A stretch of 64,000 nucleotides of DNA from Pseudomonadota bacterium (GTDB taxonomy: Bacteria; Myxococcota_A; Polyangia; Polyangiales; Polyangiaceae): contig JAEWRL010000109.1 in assembly GCA_023398955.1 (NCBI GenBank), positions 62,001-126,000 on the forward strand, written 5' to 3'. Every line of letters starts with the position of its first letter. Position 1 is the first letter of the stretch. Both the position numbers and the translations under genes were made by a program. Under the pieces are notes generated by a model. It ran no database searches and was not told where the DNA came from. It saw nothing but the letters and a program-made list of their open reading frames with translations. This document shows positions 17,211-27,590 of the stretch, one piece after another.

Positions 17211-17863
17211 AACGGCCCCCAAATGGGCGGTGCCTCGGGGCAGGCCGCAACCGGGGTCGAGCCCGGCGGGCTGTCTGCGAGGTTCACCCACCACGTGACG
17301 ATGTCGATATCGTCCAGGGCCTGCCGAGGCAGGTATGATTCTAGATCGAAGTTGTCGTAGTGGGTGACAACGAGGCTGAGCTGATAACAGCCCGAATGAA
17401 ACGACCCATAGTTCCAGGCCACGCGAATCTCGCGCGGCCGATCGTTCCAGGACGCCGGCTCGACGATCGTTGCCCTGCTCGCCACCACCTCCTCCGCCTG
17501 GCCATAGGAAGCGACGAGTACTCCGACGAGGCGCTCCCCCACGTCCTCCGATCGAACTGGAACCGAGAACTCCTGTATCGGCTGCTGGGCAGCGAGCGGA
17601 ATATTCACGATTGCGGTCACGGGCGGATCTGCTTGAGCAACAAGAAGGATGGGGGGTGTCTGTCGGGGTTCGTCATACTCAGGAGGCGGCGCAACGACAC
17701 AGCCGGCGAGCAGGGCGATCAGCACTGGTGAGGCGCAGCATTGCCAGCTTCGTGCCACAGCCGCAGTGCGCGTGGATGGGGCATGGGGAGCCTGCAGCCC
17801 TGACCGCGCTGTCGCGGTACGGCCTGTTCTGTTCACCCTCTCACTCACTGCGTAAAGTGCCAA
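17207..17863 (-). CDS. Putative lipoprotein of unknown function
   Basis: The N-terminal signal ends at a clear lipobox (LIALLAGC). The mature part of about 165 residues is Pro-rich at first and then polar, with Cys residues near the end (HSGCYQL, VAACPEAP). No family recognised. The ATG at 17863 overlaps the last 23 bp of the giant TPR gene, and the stop overlaps the next gene's TTG, so the three are translationally coupled. The signal region is long from 17863; a GTG nearer the hydrophobic stretch may be the true start. Confidence 0.7.
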   Translation of the reverse strand: MALYAVSERVNRTGRTATARSGLQAPHAPSTRTAAVARSWQCCASPVLIALLAGCVVAPPPEYDEPRQTPPILLVAQADPPVTAIVNIPLAAQQPIQEFSVPVRSEDVGERLVGVLVASYGQAEEVVASRATIVEPASWNDRPREIRVAWNYGSFHSGCYQLSLVVTHYDNFDLESYLPRQALDDIDIVTWWVNLADSPPGSTPVAACPEAPPIWGPF

Positions 17864-20800
17864 GAAGCCCGAATGGGTTGGTCATGGAGCGCTTCTGCCA
17901 ACGGACCTCAGCATACTCCGGACTGGAGGCCAAACGCAACAGGTCCAGCGCGGCACCGGATCTCTCACAGTAGCGTGCCAAGGCAGCAGGAGCGGGGCGC
18001 TCGGATAGGAGGGGGAAGCTCTCTTCACGAGCACACCGCGTCAGGGCGTCGAGCAGGTTGCCCGACCTCAGCAATCCTGCCCTGCGACAAGCACGCCGCG
18101 CCGACCTCAGAGCGACGTCGATGCTCGACGCTGAGGGATCCTGACAAAGCTCCCGCAGCCGACGCTGTGACCGCGCCGGCAGCAACTGCCACAGCATCTC
18201 AGCCAGCGGCGCCACGCCATCGACCCCCGCCACCATCGCGCCGTGAGGCCCGAACGCCAGCTGGAGCGCAGAGCACAGCCGTTCGAGGTCAGGCACATTC
18301 ATTCCCATCGCGAGGGCATTGGAGGGCATCGTAGCAGCAACGTAATAGGAGACCGCCCACTCCAGCTCTGCTGGATCATCAGGGGGATCCCCAGCAATCA
18401 CGAGCGCGGGGGGACTGACGAGTGCGACTCTGATCGAGAACGGGCCGGGCGCACGCCGCTGGAAAGCCACAGTGCGGCTCTGTCCGAGCCACCTGGTGAC
18501 CGATGCAAGGATGGCACCCAACCCGGCAGCCATCGGACCGAGCTTCTCCACCCCTGTGACACCATAGGCGGAGAGGTCCTGGCGGTACGCTTGGTCACAG
18601 GTCTCGACCACCATGCTCAGGACTTCGGCCACCGGCGCCGCGTCTCTCAGCACCAGGGATTGCACGATGTCGGGCAACTCGTGCTGTTCGGCGATGGGCG
18701 GTGGCGCCGGGGGCTCCCCGGTAGCCGAGAGGACGGCGATCACGTGCTCAACGGCGGCGGCAAATACTGGGTTGCGGTCCTCGACGGCTGCTCCATGCAG
18801 ACGGCGTAAGTTCACGACATCGGTGGGGCGCGCCATGGCCAGCATCCGACACACATGCAAGCGGTCCGCGCTGCGACTCGGCTGATGCTCCAACAGATCG
18901 GCCAAGCGTTCACCGGCGGCCTCATCGCCAGTTTGAAGAGCAGTGAGTAGGCGCGCCTCCTCTGTCGTGGAGCTGACCACCAGCGATCCCAGGCGAGCGC
19001 GCGCCAGTTGTTGGCTCGACGGCGGCTCGAGCTCGTCGGCACCATCGTCGGCATCGACGATCGGGGGGCGGTCGGGCCCCACGCCCGACGCTTCTGGCGA
19101 CTTCGGCGGCACTATCCCTCGCACGAGCCCCTCGTCGTCCGCGTGCTCGAGGGTCCGGGCGACGTGCTGGGCGCTGGTGTCCGCCCGCTCGACGTCACTG
19201 AGCACCGTCTTGCTGGAATCGGCGCTCGGGGACTCCGCTGCTGACACAGAAACACCTGGAGAATCAGGCCGCGCAGCGTGGCCTGCCGCGTCCGCTCCGC
19301 TCACGCTGCTCTCTGCCCGTCGCTCTTCCTCGCAGAACCGTGCTGCGAGCCGTTGGGCAGCGAGTCGACACTCTGGAGCCATACTTGCCCGCTCCGCGTA
19401 ACCTCGCCCGCGTGCGATGTCCTCCACGGCGAGACACGTCTCCGCCGCTCGGAGAGCCACCTCGGCGGCGGAGCGGACCCCACGGAGCTCCCCAGCGAGG
19501 GCCGAGTCGAAGAGAGCCAGAGCTCGCCTCGGATCAGGCCCCTCAGCGAGGCGTTCCGCCAACCCGAGAGCGATGAGCGGCCGGGGACCACACTCGGCAT
19601 GGGCGTGCGAGAGCTCGCGCAGCCCCGCGCCGCGACCCGCTACGACGTCCAGGGCCTCACCAAGCAGGAAGGCTCTGAGTTCGACTTGCTCGGGGGTCCT
19701 CCGGCCGAGGATGCCTCGCAGCTGCGAAACAGTCGTTGCAGCCTGATCCATCGAGCCCGGACCGCGTCTCAGGTATTCGAGCCAGCGTGCAAAGAGTTGT
19801 GGTTCCGCATCGAAGGGCGCGAGGGCCGCCGCACGTTGGCCCAATCGGAGAGCTTCGTCCGGCCGCCCCGAGTCTAGCAGCGCGTAACCTGCCTCCAGGA
19901 GCAGGGCAGCGCGTTCCTCCGGAGTACCCGTGGATGCTTCCGCCAGCGGCTCCAGCGCCTCCGCGAGTGCGCTGCCGTCGCCCATGCTGCGCGCAATCGC
20001 TGCTCGCAGCTCGTGACGCACCTCGTCGGGAAGGTACCTGACGCTTCCCTGTTCCAGAACCGTAGCAGCCTGTCGTGGACGCTTGCACTCCAGGTAGTTC
20101 CTGGCACTTCGCGCGCAAAACGTGGCAGCTTCCTCACCTGGCCCCGCGAGACGGCTTGCGTTCTCCCAACACTCCGCCGCGACCCCCGGGTCTCCAGCGC
20201 GCTCTGCCAACTGGGCCAGCGCCGTCAGGACGTCGAGGTGGGTCCCCTCATCCAGGAGGAACTGCTGCAGTAGCTCGCGCGCCTCACCGCCGCGGGCCAT
20301 GTGCTCGTCGAGTACCTGGGCGTGGCGCAAGACCAACCGCCGCTTCTCCTCTCCCACGGCGAGCGCTGTTCGCTCGGCAATGAACTGCACTGCCTGCTCC
20401 CAGTCCCCGCGCCGCTCCGCCTCTCCAAGCAGGGCCGCGAGCGCGTCCGGATCCTGGGGGTCCTCGGCGAGGAGGCGCTGCCACAGCTGGACGCTGCGCT
20501 CGTAGGCGCCGTGCTTCTGGAAGAGCTCCGCGAGCTCCCTCACGAGTACCCGCCGCCGCGCTCCCTCGCTGGAGTCAACTAGCCGCTCCAGGGCCCACTG
20601 CTCCGCGTCCTCGTCCTGCACGGCACGCGCAATCGAGAGCGCCTGCTCGCCAACCGCAGGCTCTACGGTCCCTGCCTCGAGCTCTCGCCGGAGCAGAGCC
20701 AAGGCCGAGCCCGCACCGCCTTGCGCGACGTAGAGGTCAGCCGTCTCCGCGACGAGCTCGGTCCTGCCCGCTAGCTCCAGCTCGGCGTCGCCGAGCCATG

Positions 20801-23800
20801 TTTCGAACAGTTGGAGCAAGCGAGCTCGACGGCCCGCGGCCAGGAGGCGCTCGCGAATCCGCCCGCGACAGCGGCTCCGCAGCTCCCGATCGTGGTGCCG
20901 TGCGCCCTGCTCGAGACACCGTCCCAGTTCGGCCTCGGCTCCCGCTGCTTGGGCAAGCTCTATCGTCGTCCACAGCACGGTCGGGTCCGACGCTCCGCCC
21001 ATCGCGACCTGCACCGACTGCACAAGGTTCGAGTCGGAGACTTCCAAGGCAGCTTCTAGCGCGGTCCGATGGATCGACGCGTCGGCGACATCGAGCACGG
21101 CGAGTCGCGCGAGCACCTGCGCCCGCAAGCGCCTCTCTCCCAACGCTTCGGCGGTGGCTATGGCTAGCTCCGCCGCCCCTCGCCCCAGGTTCACGCCAGC
21201 ACTCGCCGCTACTCGTTTCACGAACGCGAGCGCCAGATCCGGTTGGGACAGCAACCGCGAAAGGTCACCGATGAGGAACACGAACTCGTCCACGCTGCCA
21301 TCGGCTCCCAGGGCAGCATCGCAAGCCTCCCACGCCAACCTCGGGTCGCTGAAGCAGCGTAGCGTCAGCCTTGCGACCCTCAGGGCACGTCGAGCCCCAC
21401 CGGGGCCCTCTGCCTGCGCCAGCATGGCCTCGCTCATGGCACGCACACGCTCCTGGAACACGGGACCACCGCATTCTGGGGTCTGGACGAGGGCAGACTC
21501 GAGGGCCGCCAGCAGCGCCTCGTCCGCGCCGGACTCCAAACCATCGAGCAGCAGTCCTATGGCAGCGTGAGGCGCGATGCCCGGAAGGTTCGCGGCACGC
21601 AGAAACCACCGGCCCCGATCCGCTGGGGACGATTGCGCGGCGACCTCGGCCAACACCGGCAAGGCAGCGTCGGGACTCTGAGCCTGGGAAGCCAAGCGCT
21701 CGACGAGCTCAAGAGCACCTCCAAACGCTGGTACCGCGCGAAGCGCGCGCCCGGCGTGAGGAAACCCGAGCTCTGGCGCGTCTCGCTCCTCGAAGAAGCG
21801 GGCCGCTCGGTAGCCGATGGCCCGCTCTCCGTAGCGCCCCAGCGCCACGTCGGCCAGGTGGTGATAGATGCGATCGAGCTCCCGATACTGCTCGTGAGTC
21901 GTCGCGCACCGCTCCGCGATCGTGAGTGCGTCGGACCGCGAGGGGTCCAGCGCCACCGCGCGCGCCCCCGCCTCGAACCCTCTGCTCGCCCAGCCACACT
22001 GGCACGCGACCGTCGCAACCACGGTGAGCACTCGCGCCTGCTCCTCCTCCCGGGACTCTTCGGCGGCCATGGCCTCGAGGTGGGTCAGAGCCTCGGCGTG
22101 TCCTGCGAACGAGATCAGATCGCTCGCCAGACGATCGAGCCCTCGTTCGGGACTCAGGCGCGCCGCGTGCGTCCAAACTGCGACGGCTTCCTTACGGTCA
22201 CCGGCGAGGTCCCACAGCTGCGCGCCGAACTGACGCCAAGACTCCGCGGCGGCTTCGGGCTCGGCGAGGAGCTCCCAACAACGAGCCCGCACCTTCGTCT
22301 GAAAGAGCAGACCATCCGAGGAACGCGGCTCCGGATGCTCGTTCAGCTCGCAGAGCACCGTCTCGGCGCTGGCTCCGATGGCCAAGGCGTCCCAGAGAAC
22401 CCAAGCCGCGCCCTCGACGTCCCCTGCCAGCCGCCGTTTCCTCGCGAGGAATAGGAGCTGCTCGGGGGCAAGGTCACCGGCGCCTGGGAGCCAGCGCTCC
22501 AGCACAGCGATTCCGAGCCCCGCGGAGTCGGCAACTTGGGATACCTCGAGCAGCGCCTCTCGCACCTGCTGGTGAGCAGGCCCCAACGCCTGAAGCACCT
22601 GCCAGCCGAGCTGGGTTGCTTTCTCAGGGTGGAGCTGGAGCAGGGCTCTGAGTACCTGCGTCGCTGGCCCGGCCAGGTCTTCCACCTGCAGCGGCTGCGC
22701 GAGGATTTGCACCAGAGCTTCGATGATGCGAGGAACGTCGCGGGTCACCGCGGCGCACCGCGCCAGCTGCCGAATCGCGCCGGGGTCGCCGCCCGTGAGC
22801 GCCAGCCTGCGCTGCGCCCAGACGAGTGCCAGCATGGGTTGCCCCAGGTCCCCATACACCTCCGCGATGCGCTCACAAACCGAGGCGCGCGCCACCACGA
22901 CCTGAACCGCGCGCTCGAGCAGCCTTACGTCGTCGGCGCCAACCATGCCGGCTGCCATGTCGCAAACCACTCCCGCCGCTCGCGCGCAGCTGGGGTCGAG
23001 ATTGAACGCTGCTCGGGCGTGCGCGCGCGCCCTGTCGGGATTACTCCTTGCGGCTGATTCAGCCAGCCACGCCAGCGCTGTGGCCCGGAGGCTCACCGGG
23101 AGGCCTTGGACGACCGAGGCCAGACATTGCTGTCGCACGTCGCCCTGCGGCGCAAGGATTGCGGCCCAGACGGCATCGACAAGCTTCGCCGCCATCGGCA
23201 CTTCGGCCGCACCGGGAGCAACGGCGAGTAGTGCGAGAGCGCGTTCCGGTTCACCCCGAGCGAGGCAGCGCAGCCTAGATTGACGCAGCTGATAACACCC
23301 GGGTTCCGCGATCGGAGCAAGCTCCCCAAGCCGTGAAGCGGCTTCGGCTCGCTTGCCCCGACGACCCAAGAGGCGCTCGAAACAAGCGAGCACCCGGGTA
23401 TCCTGAGGATCACGCTCGAGACGCACCAGCAGCGCTCCCGCCAATGAAGCTTCGCGTTCCGGTGCCAACGGGGTCAGGCGTAAACTAGTCTCGAGCGAAT
23501 CGTTGCTTTCGGCCTCATCGAGCGCCTGAACTGCCCATTGCGGTCTCGCTGCGATCGCGTCGGCGGCCCTCTCGAGACTGGAGTGCCACAACTCGGGCAC
23601 GACCTCGATGAATCCAATGGCCCAGACCAGAACCTCCGGTTCGACGAGGCCGGCCTGCGCCAACCGGAGCAGGTGCTCGACGACATGACCGGCCCGCTCT
23701 TGAGCGAACGGCTCCTCTCGCTCCCTCTCGAGTAGGCACAGGACGTCCACCAACAACCCGGGATCATCCTCTGCCCATGCGAGAGAGCGACGCAAAAACC

Positions 23801-24935
23801 CTAGATCCGAGCTCGGATGCGCCATGGCCTTGGCGAGCAGCCAGCGAGCGCGAACCGGGTCGCTATCGGCGATGCGTTGAGCGAGCTGCCACGCCGCGCT
23901 CGGCTCGTCGTCGAGAGCACAGAACACCTCGAGCCTCGCCTCGACCCACGCATCGAGCCCGAGGTGAGCCAGCACCTCGTCGAAGCTCATCGCTTCGCCG
24001 AACCGTGGCTGTCCGCTCAGAGCACGACTCAACCCGTCCCAATCCAACTGGGAATCGAGACCCGCATCGAGAGCCGCGCCAAACGCGGAGGGCGAATCAC
24101 CGCGCGTCAAGGCACTATACACCCTCCCCACATGCACTGCTGAGCTCTCGCCTGCCGCACGACCTTGGCGCAACGCGATCTCATCGGCCGCACCGAGCCG
24201 GCCCCGCCAGACGAGGGCGTCGATCAACCCCGCTGCGGCCTGGGCGTTCCCCGGTGCCACCTCGAATGCACGCAGAAGGTCCTCGAACGCCGCGGAGCGC
24301 TCTCCGCGTATCTCACGTCGTTCGGCTGCCTGCACAAAAGCGCGGCTCGCGAGCTCCGTGTCGAGTTCGTGGGGTGAGGCCAGCCCCAACGCGCCAAGGA
24401 GCTCCAGCGGAGTCGGATCCGCCGGCACAGCGTCTGCCACAGCGGTCAGGACCTCCGCGGCCTCGCACACCCGACCGGCGCGCGCGAGCCACAGGCCGCT
24501 CCGCATCCCGAGGGCCAACACCCGATCGCTCCGCGATTCAAGGACAGCCCGGAGCGTACCCCCTGCGAGGGCAAACCGCCCGAGCTGGGCCAGCCACTGG
24601 GCGAGCTCTTCGCGCACAGAGCCCCCTTCGACAAGCATCACGGCTCGCCGGGCGAGCTGCACGGCGCGCTCCAAGGCTCGCCCCCGGTGCGACAGCGCCC
24701 TGGCCAGCTGCCAACACAGCTCTCCTTCGTGCTCATCACCGTGCTGTTCGCAGCGGTGAAGCTGCGCATCCAAGCTTGCCATCTCCGCGCGCGCGCCGTA
24801 GCGCCTGCCTACGGGAGCCTCAGGGCTGGGTTGGCCGGAAGCGTCCGCGCCAACCGCCGAACCACGGCCCTCGCCCCCACCTCCACCCGACGGACGTAGA
24901 GTCTGGGTTTTCTGACCGTTGGATGACGACACCAT
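17841..24935 (-). CDS. Giant tetratricopeptide-repeat protein (2364 residues)
   Basis: The chain consists almost wholly of helical repeats of TPR type, many with the A-x-x-L/W-x-x-L-G-x-Y and A-x-x-x-F/Y-x-x-A-L pattern (ERSVQLWQRLLAEDPQDPDA and AALLLEAGYALLDSGRPDEA are clear copies). An Ala/Ser-rich low-complexity linker around residues 1880-1990 separates the repeats from a C-terminal region of about 380 residues that is not repetitive. No signal peptide or membrane helix is seen, so it is probably a cytoplasmic scaffold. It heads an operon with two lipoproteins, which suggests a link to the envelope or motility machinery, but this is inference. Translation of about 7.1 kb makes it the largest gene here. 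Confidence 0.85.
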   Translation of the reverse strand: MVSSSNGQKTQTLRPSGGGGGEGRGSAVGADASGQPSPEAPVGRRYGARAEMASLDAQLHRCEQHGDEHEGELCWQLARALSHRGRALERAVQLARRAVMLVEGGSVREELAQWLAQLGRFALAGGTLRAVLESRSDRVLALGMRSGLWLARAGRVCEAAEVLTAVADAVPADPTPLELLGALGLASPHELDTELASRAFVQAAERREIRGERSAAFEDLLRAFEVAPGNAQAAAGLIDALVWRGRLGAADEIALRQGRAAGESSAVHVGRVYSALTRGDSPSAFGAALDAGLDSQLDWDGLSRALSGQPRFGEAMSFDEVLAHLGLDAWVEARLEVFCALDDEPSAAWQLAQRIADSDPVRARWLLAKAMAHPSSDLGFLRRSLAWAEDDPGLLVDVLCLLEREREEPFAQERAGHVVEHLLRLAQAGLVEPEVLVWAIGFIEVVPELWHSSLERAADAIAARPQWAVQALDEAESNDSLETSLRLTPLAPEREASLAGALLVRLERDPQDTRVLACFERLLGRRGKRAEAASRLGELAPIAEPGCYQLRQSRLRCLARGEPERALALLAVAPGAAEVPMAAKLVDAVWAAILAPQGDVRQQCLASVVQGLPVSLRATALAWLAESAARSNPDRARAHARAAFNLDPSCARAAGVVCDMAAGMVGADDVRLLERAVQVVVARASVCERIAEVYGDLGQPMLALVWAQRRLALTGGDPGAIRQLARCAAVTRDVPRIIEALVQILAQPLQVEDLAGPATQVLRALLQLHPEKATQLGWQVLQALGPAHQQVREALLEVSQVADSAGLGIAVLERWLPGAGDLAPEQLLFLARKRRLAGDVEGAAWVLWDALAIGASAETVLCELNEHPEPRSSDGLLFQTKVRARCWELLAEPEAAAESWRQFGAQLWDLAGDRKEAVAVWTHAARLSPERGLDRLASDLISFAGHAEALTHLEAMAAEESREEEQARVLTVVATVACQCGWASRGFEAGARAVALDPSRSDALTIAERCATTHEQYRELDRIYHHLADVALGRYGERAIGYRAARFFEERDAPELGFPHAGRALRAVPAFGGALELVERLASQAQSPDAALPVLAEVAAQSSPADRGRWFLRAANLPGIAPHAAIGLLLDGLESGADEALLAALESALVQTPECGGPVFQERVRAMSEAMLAQAEGPGGARRALRVARLTLRCFSDPRLAWEACDAALGADGSVDEFVFLIGDLSRLLSQPDLALAFVKRVAASAGVNLGRGAAELAIATAEALGERRLRAQVLARLAVLDVADASIHRTALEAALEVSDSNLVQSVQVAMGGASDPTVLWTTIELAQAAGAEAELGRCLEQGARHHDRELRSRCRGRIRERLLAAGRRARLLQLFETWLGDAELELAGRTELVAETADLYVAQGGAGSALALLRRELEAGTVEPAVGEQALSIARAVQDEDAEQWALERLVDSSEGARRRVLVRELAELFQKHGAYERSVQLWQRLLAEDPQDPDALAALLGEAERRGDWEQAVQFIAERTALAVGEEKRRLVLRHAQVLDEHMARGGEARELLQQFLLDEGTHLDVLTALAQLAERAGDPGVAAECWENASRLAGPGEEAATFCARSARNYLECKRPRQAATVLEQGSVRYLPDEVRHELRAAIARSMGDGSALAEALEPLAEASTGTPEERAALLLEAGYALLDSGRPDEALRLGQRAAALAPFDAEPQLFARWLEYLRRGPGSMDQAATTVSQLRGILGRRTPEQVELRAFLLGEALDVVAGRGAGLRELSHAHAECGPRPLIALGLAERLAEGPDPRRALALFDSALAGELRGVRSAAEVALRAAETCLAVEDIARGRGYAERASMAPECRLAAQRLAARFCEEERRAESSVSGADAAGHAARPDSPGVSVSAAESPSADSSKTVLSDVERADTSAQHVARTLEHADDEGLVRGIVPPKSPEASGVGPDRPPIVDADDGADELEPPSSQQLARARLGSLVVSSTTEEARLLTALQTGDEAAGERLADLLEHQPSRSADRLHVCRMLAMARPTDVVNLRRLHGAAVEDRNPVFAAAVEHVIAVLSATGEPPAPPPIAEQHELPDIVQSLVLRDAAPVAEVLSMVVETCDQAYRQDLSAYGVTGVEKLGPMAAGLGAILASVTRWLGQSRTVAFQRRAPGPFSIRVALVSPPALVIAGDPPDDPAELEWAVSYYVAATMPSNALAMGMNVPDLERLCSALQLAFGPHGAMVAGVDGVAPLAEMLWQLLPARSQRRLRELCQDPSASSIDVALRSARRACRRAGLLRSGNLLDALTRCAREESFPLLSERPAPAALARYCERSGAALDLLRLASSPEYAEVRWQKRSMTNPFGLLGTLRSE

Positions 24936-25051
24936 GACGAGACTATTTGCCAGCCAGCGACAGATTATCCCGAAACGAGGGCTTGTCGTCGCCCTGTTCC
25001 GCGTTCTAGCCTCTCTTTACTCGCGCGGCCTTGTCCGGTGAGGAGGAAGAA

Positions 25052-26152
25052 ATGGCAGAAACTCACTTAGCCGTCCATTTTCGTCGGATTCCCGCAGCTT
25101 CACTGGCATTCATTCTCGCGAGCAGCTCCGCGCTCCCTCTCGCGAGCGCACAACAGACCGCCGGCAAGCCAGCAGCCACCGCCCCCTCAACGTCCCCCTC
25201 CCCGACGGGGACCCCGGAAACGCCATCCGGGGGAGAGTCCCAGGCCGCGGAACCGGACGACGCGACCCGCAAGCAGGCACGCGATGCCTACGCGGCGGGT
25301 GAAGCGGCCTTCGCCGAGGAGAATTACGAGGAGGCGCTGGCTTCCTTCGAGCGTGCCAACCAGCTGATCCCTTCGCCGCACGCCCTCTTCTGGGTCGCGA
25401 AATCGCGCGACGCCAAGTCGCCCGACATGGACGCACTCGTCGCCTACCAAACCTACTTGGCGCATCCCCAAGCGGTCGCGGCCGGAGAGGACAAGCTGGA
25501 AGAAGCCAAGCGGCGGGCCGATGAGCTGGAATCCACGCTCTACGGATCCGTGACGCTGGCTACGCAGCCAACAGGCGCCGCAGTGCTCGTCGATGGATTC
25601 GCTCACCCCAGCAATTCGCCAGTCGAGCTACGCCTGGCCCCCGGCAAGCACATCATCAGGCTTGAAGCCGAAGGCTATCAACCGGAGGAACTCGCCGTGG
25701 AGGTTACCAGCGGGCAGGTGCTATCCCAGTCGGTTACCCTCACGCCCGAGGCACCACCGCCACCACCGGCACCGCCACCGCCTCCCCAACCGGCAGCACC
25801 CCCACCGCAACCGACGGAGGAGCACAGCATGGTGCCGGCCTACGTGACCCTGGGAATTGCCGCAGCGGGAGTGGGCGTGGGCACCATTTTTGGTATCCAG
25901 GCCCTAAGCGCCAAGAGCGACTTCGAGGACAACCCAACGACGGACAAGGCCAATGACGTGGAACGTAACGCTCTCATTGCCGACATGGCCTTTGGCGTAG
26001 CCGTGACACTCGGGATCACGGGCATCGTGCTGCTCACCGCGCCCAGCGAGGAAGCCGCCCCGAGCATGGCGAAGGCCGAAGGGTTCGAGTTGCAGGTCGC
26101 CCCCTACGCGTCCCCGAACGGAGGTGGCGCCGCGGCGCGGCTTAGCTTCTGA
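25052..26152 (+). CDS. PEGA-domain envelope protein with Pro-rich linker and C-terminal membrane helices
   Basis: The start ATG at 25052 has an excellent ribosome-binding site (AGGAGGAAGAA). Order of parts: signal peptide ending near SSALPLASAQ; a TPR-like helix pair (AYAAGEAAFAEENYEEALAS); a PEGA domain (GSVTLATQPTGAAVLVDG to APGKHIIRLEAEGYQ); a Pro-rich stretch; and two hydrophobic segments (YVTLGIAAAGVGVGTIFGI, DMAFGVAVTLGITGIVLL). PEGA domains are thought to bind surface or cell-wall components. This design is very common in myxobacteria, often near kinases or TPR proteins. It is divergent from the giant TPR gene and convergent with thrC. Confidence 0.85.
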   Translation: MAETHLAVHFRRIPAASLAFILASSSALPLASAQQTAGKPAATAPSTSPSPTGTPETPSGGESQAAEPDDATRKQARDAYAAGEAAFAEENYEEALASFERANQLIPSPHALFWVAKSRDAKSPDMDALVAYQTYLAHPQAVAAGEDKLEEAKRRADELESTLYGSVTLATQPTGAAVLVDGFAHPSNSPVELRLAPGKHIIRLEAEGYQPEELAVEVTSGQVLSQSVTLTPEAPPPPPAPPPPPQPAAPPPQPTEEHSMVPAYVTLGIAAAGVGVGTIFGIQALSAKSDFEDNPTTDKANDVERNALIADMAFGVAVTLGITGIVLLTAPSEEAAPSMAKAEGFELQVAPYASPNGGGAAARLSF

Positions 26153-26195
26153 AGCGCCTCGGCGCTGTCGAGAGCCGAAAAGGGCTCCCTTCAAG

Positions 26196-26236
26196 CTTCT
26201 TGCCCAGCATTCACCCCTCACGGGCTGGGCAAGAAG
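26196..26236. terminator. Strong convergent hairpin between PEGA gene and thrC
   Basis: A perfect 13-bp inverted repeat CTTCTTGCCCAGC / GCTGGGCAAGAAG with a 15-nt loop lies between two convergent genes. It probably works as a bidirectional terminator or mRNA end stabiliser. Neither side has a long U run. A smaller GAGCC/GGCTC hairpin with a T-rich loop lies next to it at about 26170-26190. Confidence 0.65.
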
Positions 26237-26255
26237 ACCGACTGCGCCGGCCCTT

Positions 26256-27590
26256 TCAGCCGAAGTGCTTTGAAATCGCGTCCACGACCTTCCCGAAGTC
26301 GGGGGGCAGCAGCACCGGATCATTGGCTTGGCTGCTCGTGATGCCTGCGAGGCGGCGTTCATGGTACCCGACCTTGAACTCCGTGAACTTCAGGCCATTC
26401 GCGGTCGACACGCACACGACCCTGTCGCTCGCGCCAATCTCCCCGCGCGCCCTCAGCTTCTCCAGCACCGCAAGGCCAACGGCAGTGTGAGGGCAGGTGT
26501 ACATGCCCGTGCGATCGGCGCGTGCAGCAGCCTCAGCCAGCTCCTCCTCCGTCGCCTGCTCAACGATGCCGTCCATTGCCTCGAGAGCCCGAATGGCCCG
26601 CGGCGCGCTGACGGGATTCCCGATCTGGATTGCGCTCGCCTGCGTCGGCTGTGCGCGAATGGACTCGACCTCGCGCTTCCCGGCCGTCCAGGCGCGGTAC
26701 AGGGGGTTCGCACGCTCCGCCTGCGCCACGACGAGCCGCGGAAACCGCTGAACGAGCCCGAGATCCTTCATCATCTTGAATCCAGCGTACAGAGCGGAAG
26801 CGTTCCCGAGATTTCCACTAGGCAGGACGATCCAATCGGGGACCTTCCAGCCAAACTGCTGGACGATCTCGATGCCGACAGTCTTCTGACCCTCGATGCG
26901 CAAAGGGTTCATCGAGTTGGCCAGGTAGATCAAGCCCGCCTCGGCGAGCTGTTTGACGATGTCCATGCAGCCGTCGAAGTCCGTGTCGAGGCCGAGAACC
27001 AATGCGCCATGAGCAAGTGGCTGCACGAGCTGCGCTGTCGAGATCTTGCCTCGAGGCAGCAGCACGACGACCGGCAGATCCGCCGCCGCGCCGTAGGCAG
27101 CCAAAGACGCACTGGTATCCCCGGTCGAAGCGCAGGCGACGGCCTTCACCTTGAGGCCTTCGCGGATCGCCTTCCGAACGACGCTCACCAGGACGGTCAT
27201 CCCGAGGTCCTTGAACGAACCACTGTGGCTGTTCCCACAGTGCTTCACCCACACGTCGTCCATGCCAAGCAGCTTGCCGTAACGTTCGGCCCAGAAGAGA
27301 TTCGTTCCCCCTTCGTAGGTGCTCACGATTGAGTCGTCCGGGATGGAGGGCATCACCCACTCGCGCTTTCCCCAAACCCCCGAACCATAGGGCCATGTGT
27401 TGACGCGGTAGCGTTCATCGAAGAGCTGCATCCACGACGCCCCGCTACGATTCTTGAGGGCCTCGATATCGTGGACTACCTCCAGCAGCCCGCCGCAGCG
27501 TGGACAACGATAGATTGCCTGGGTCACGGGCCACGAGCCCTCGCATCCAGAAAAGCACCGGAATTCTGCCGAGTAGGTCACGGCGCGCAC
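26256..27590 (-). CDS. thrC: Threonine synthase
   Basis: A PLP-dependent enzyme that converts O-phosphohomoserine to threonine, the last step of threonine biosynthesis. The 444-residue chain has the PLP lysine in SHSGSFKDLGM (Lys127), the phosphate/PLP loops ACASTGDTSASLAAYGA and PSGNLGNASA, and ends with STANGLKFTEFKVGYH. The N-terminus has four Cys (C12, C16, C29, C32) that could form a zinc site, seen in the threonine-synthase branch with an extended N-terminus. No hom or thrB neighbour is present, so the pathway genes are scattered. Confidence 0.93.
   Translation of the reverse strand: MRAVTYSAEFRCFSGCEGSWPVTQAIYRCPRCGGLLEVVHDIEALKNRSGASWMQLFDERYRVNTWPYGSGVWGKREWVMPSIPDDSIVSTYEGGTNLFWAERYGKLLGMDDVWVKHCGNSHSGSFKDLGMTVLVSVVRKAIREGLKVKAVACASTGDTSASLAAYGAAADLPVVVLLPRGKISTAQLVQPLAHGALVLGLDTDFDGCMDIVKQLAEAGLIYLANSMNPLRIEGQKTVGIEIVQQFGWKVPDWIVLPSGNLGNASALYAGFKMMKDLGLVQRFPRLVVAQAERANPLYRAWTAGKREVESIRAQPTQASAIQIGNPVSAPRAIRALEAMDGIVEQATEEELAEAAARADRTGMYTCPHTAVGLAVLEKLRARGEIGASDRVVCVSTANGLKFTEFKVGYHERRLAGITSSQANDPVLLPPDFGKVVDAISKHFG

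Noticed and set aside
17211..17294. Longer N-terminus of the large lipoprotein from ATG 17294
   Set aside because: It would overlap the upstream lipoprotein gene by over 80 bp and bury the signal peptide; TTG 17210 has a proper ribosome-binding site.
23777..24937. Plus-strand open frame of 386 codons inside the giant TPR gene
   Set aside because: Translation is Arg/Pro-rich with no domain or ribosome-binding site; it is a shadow of the GC-rich TPR coding strand.
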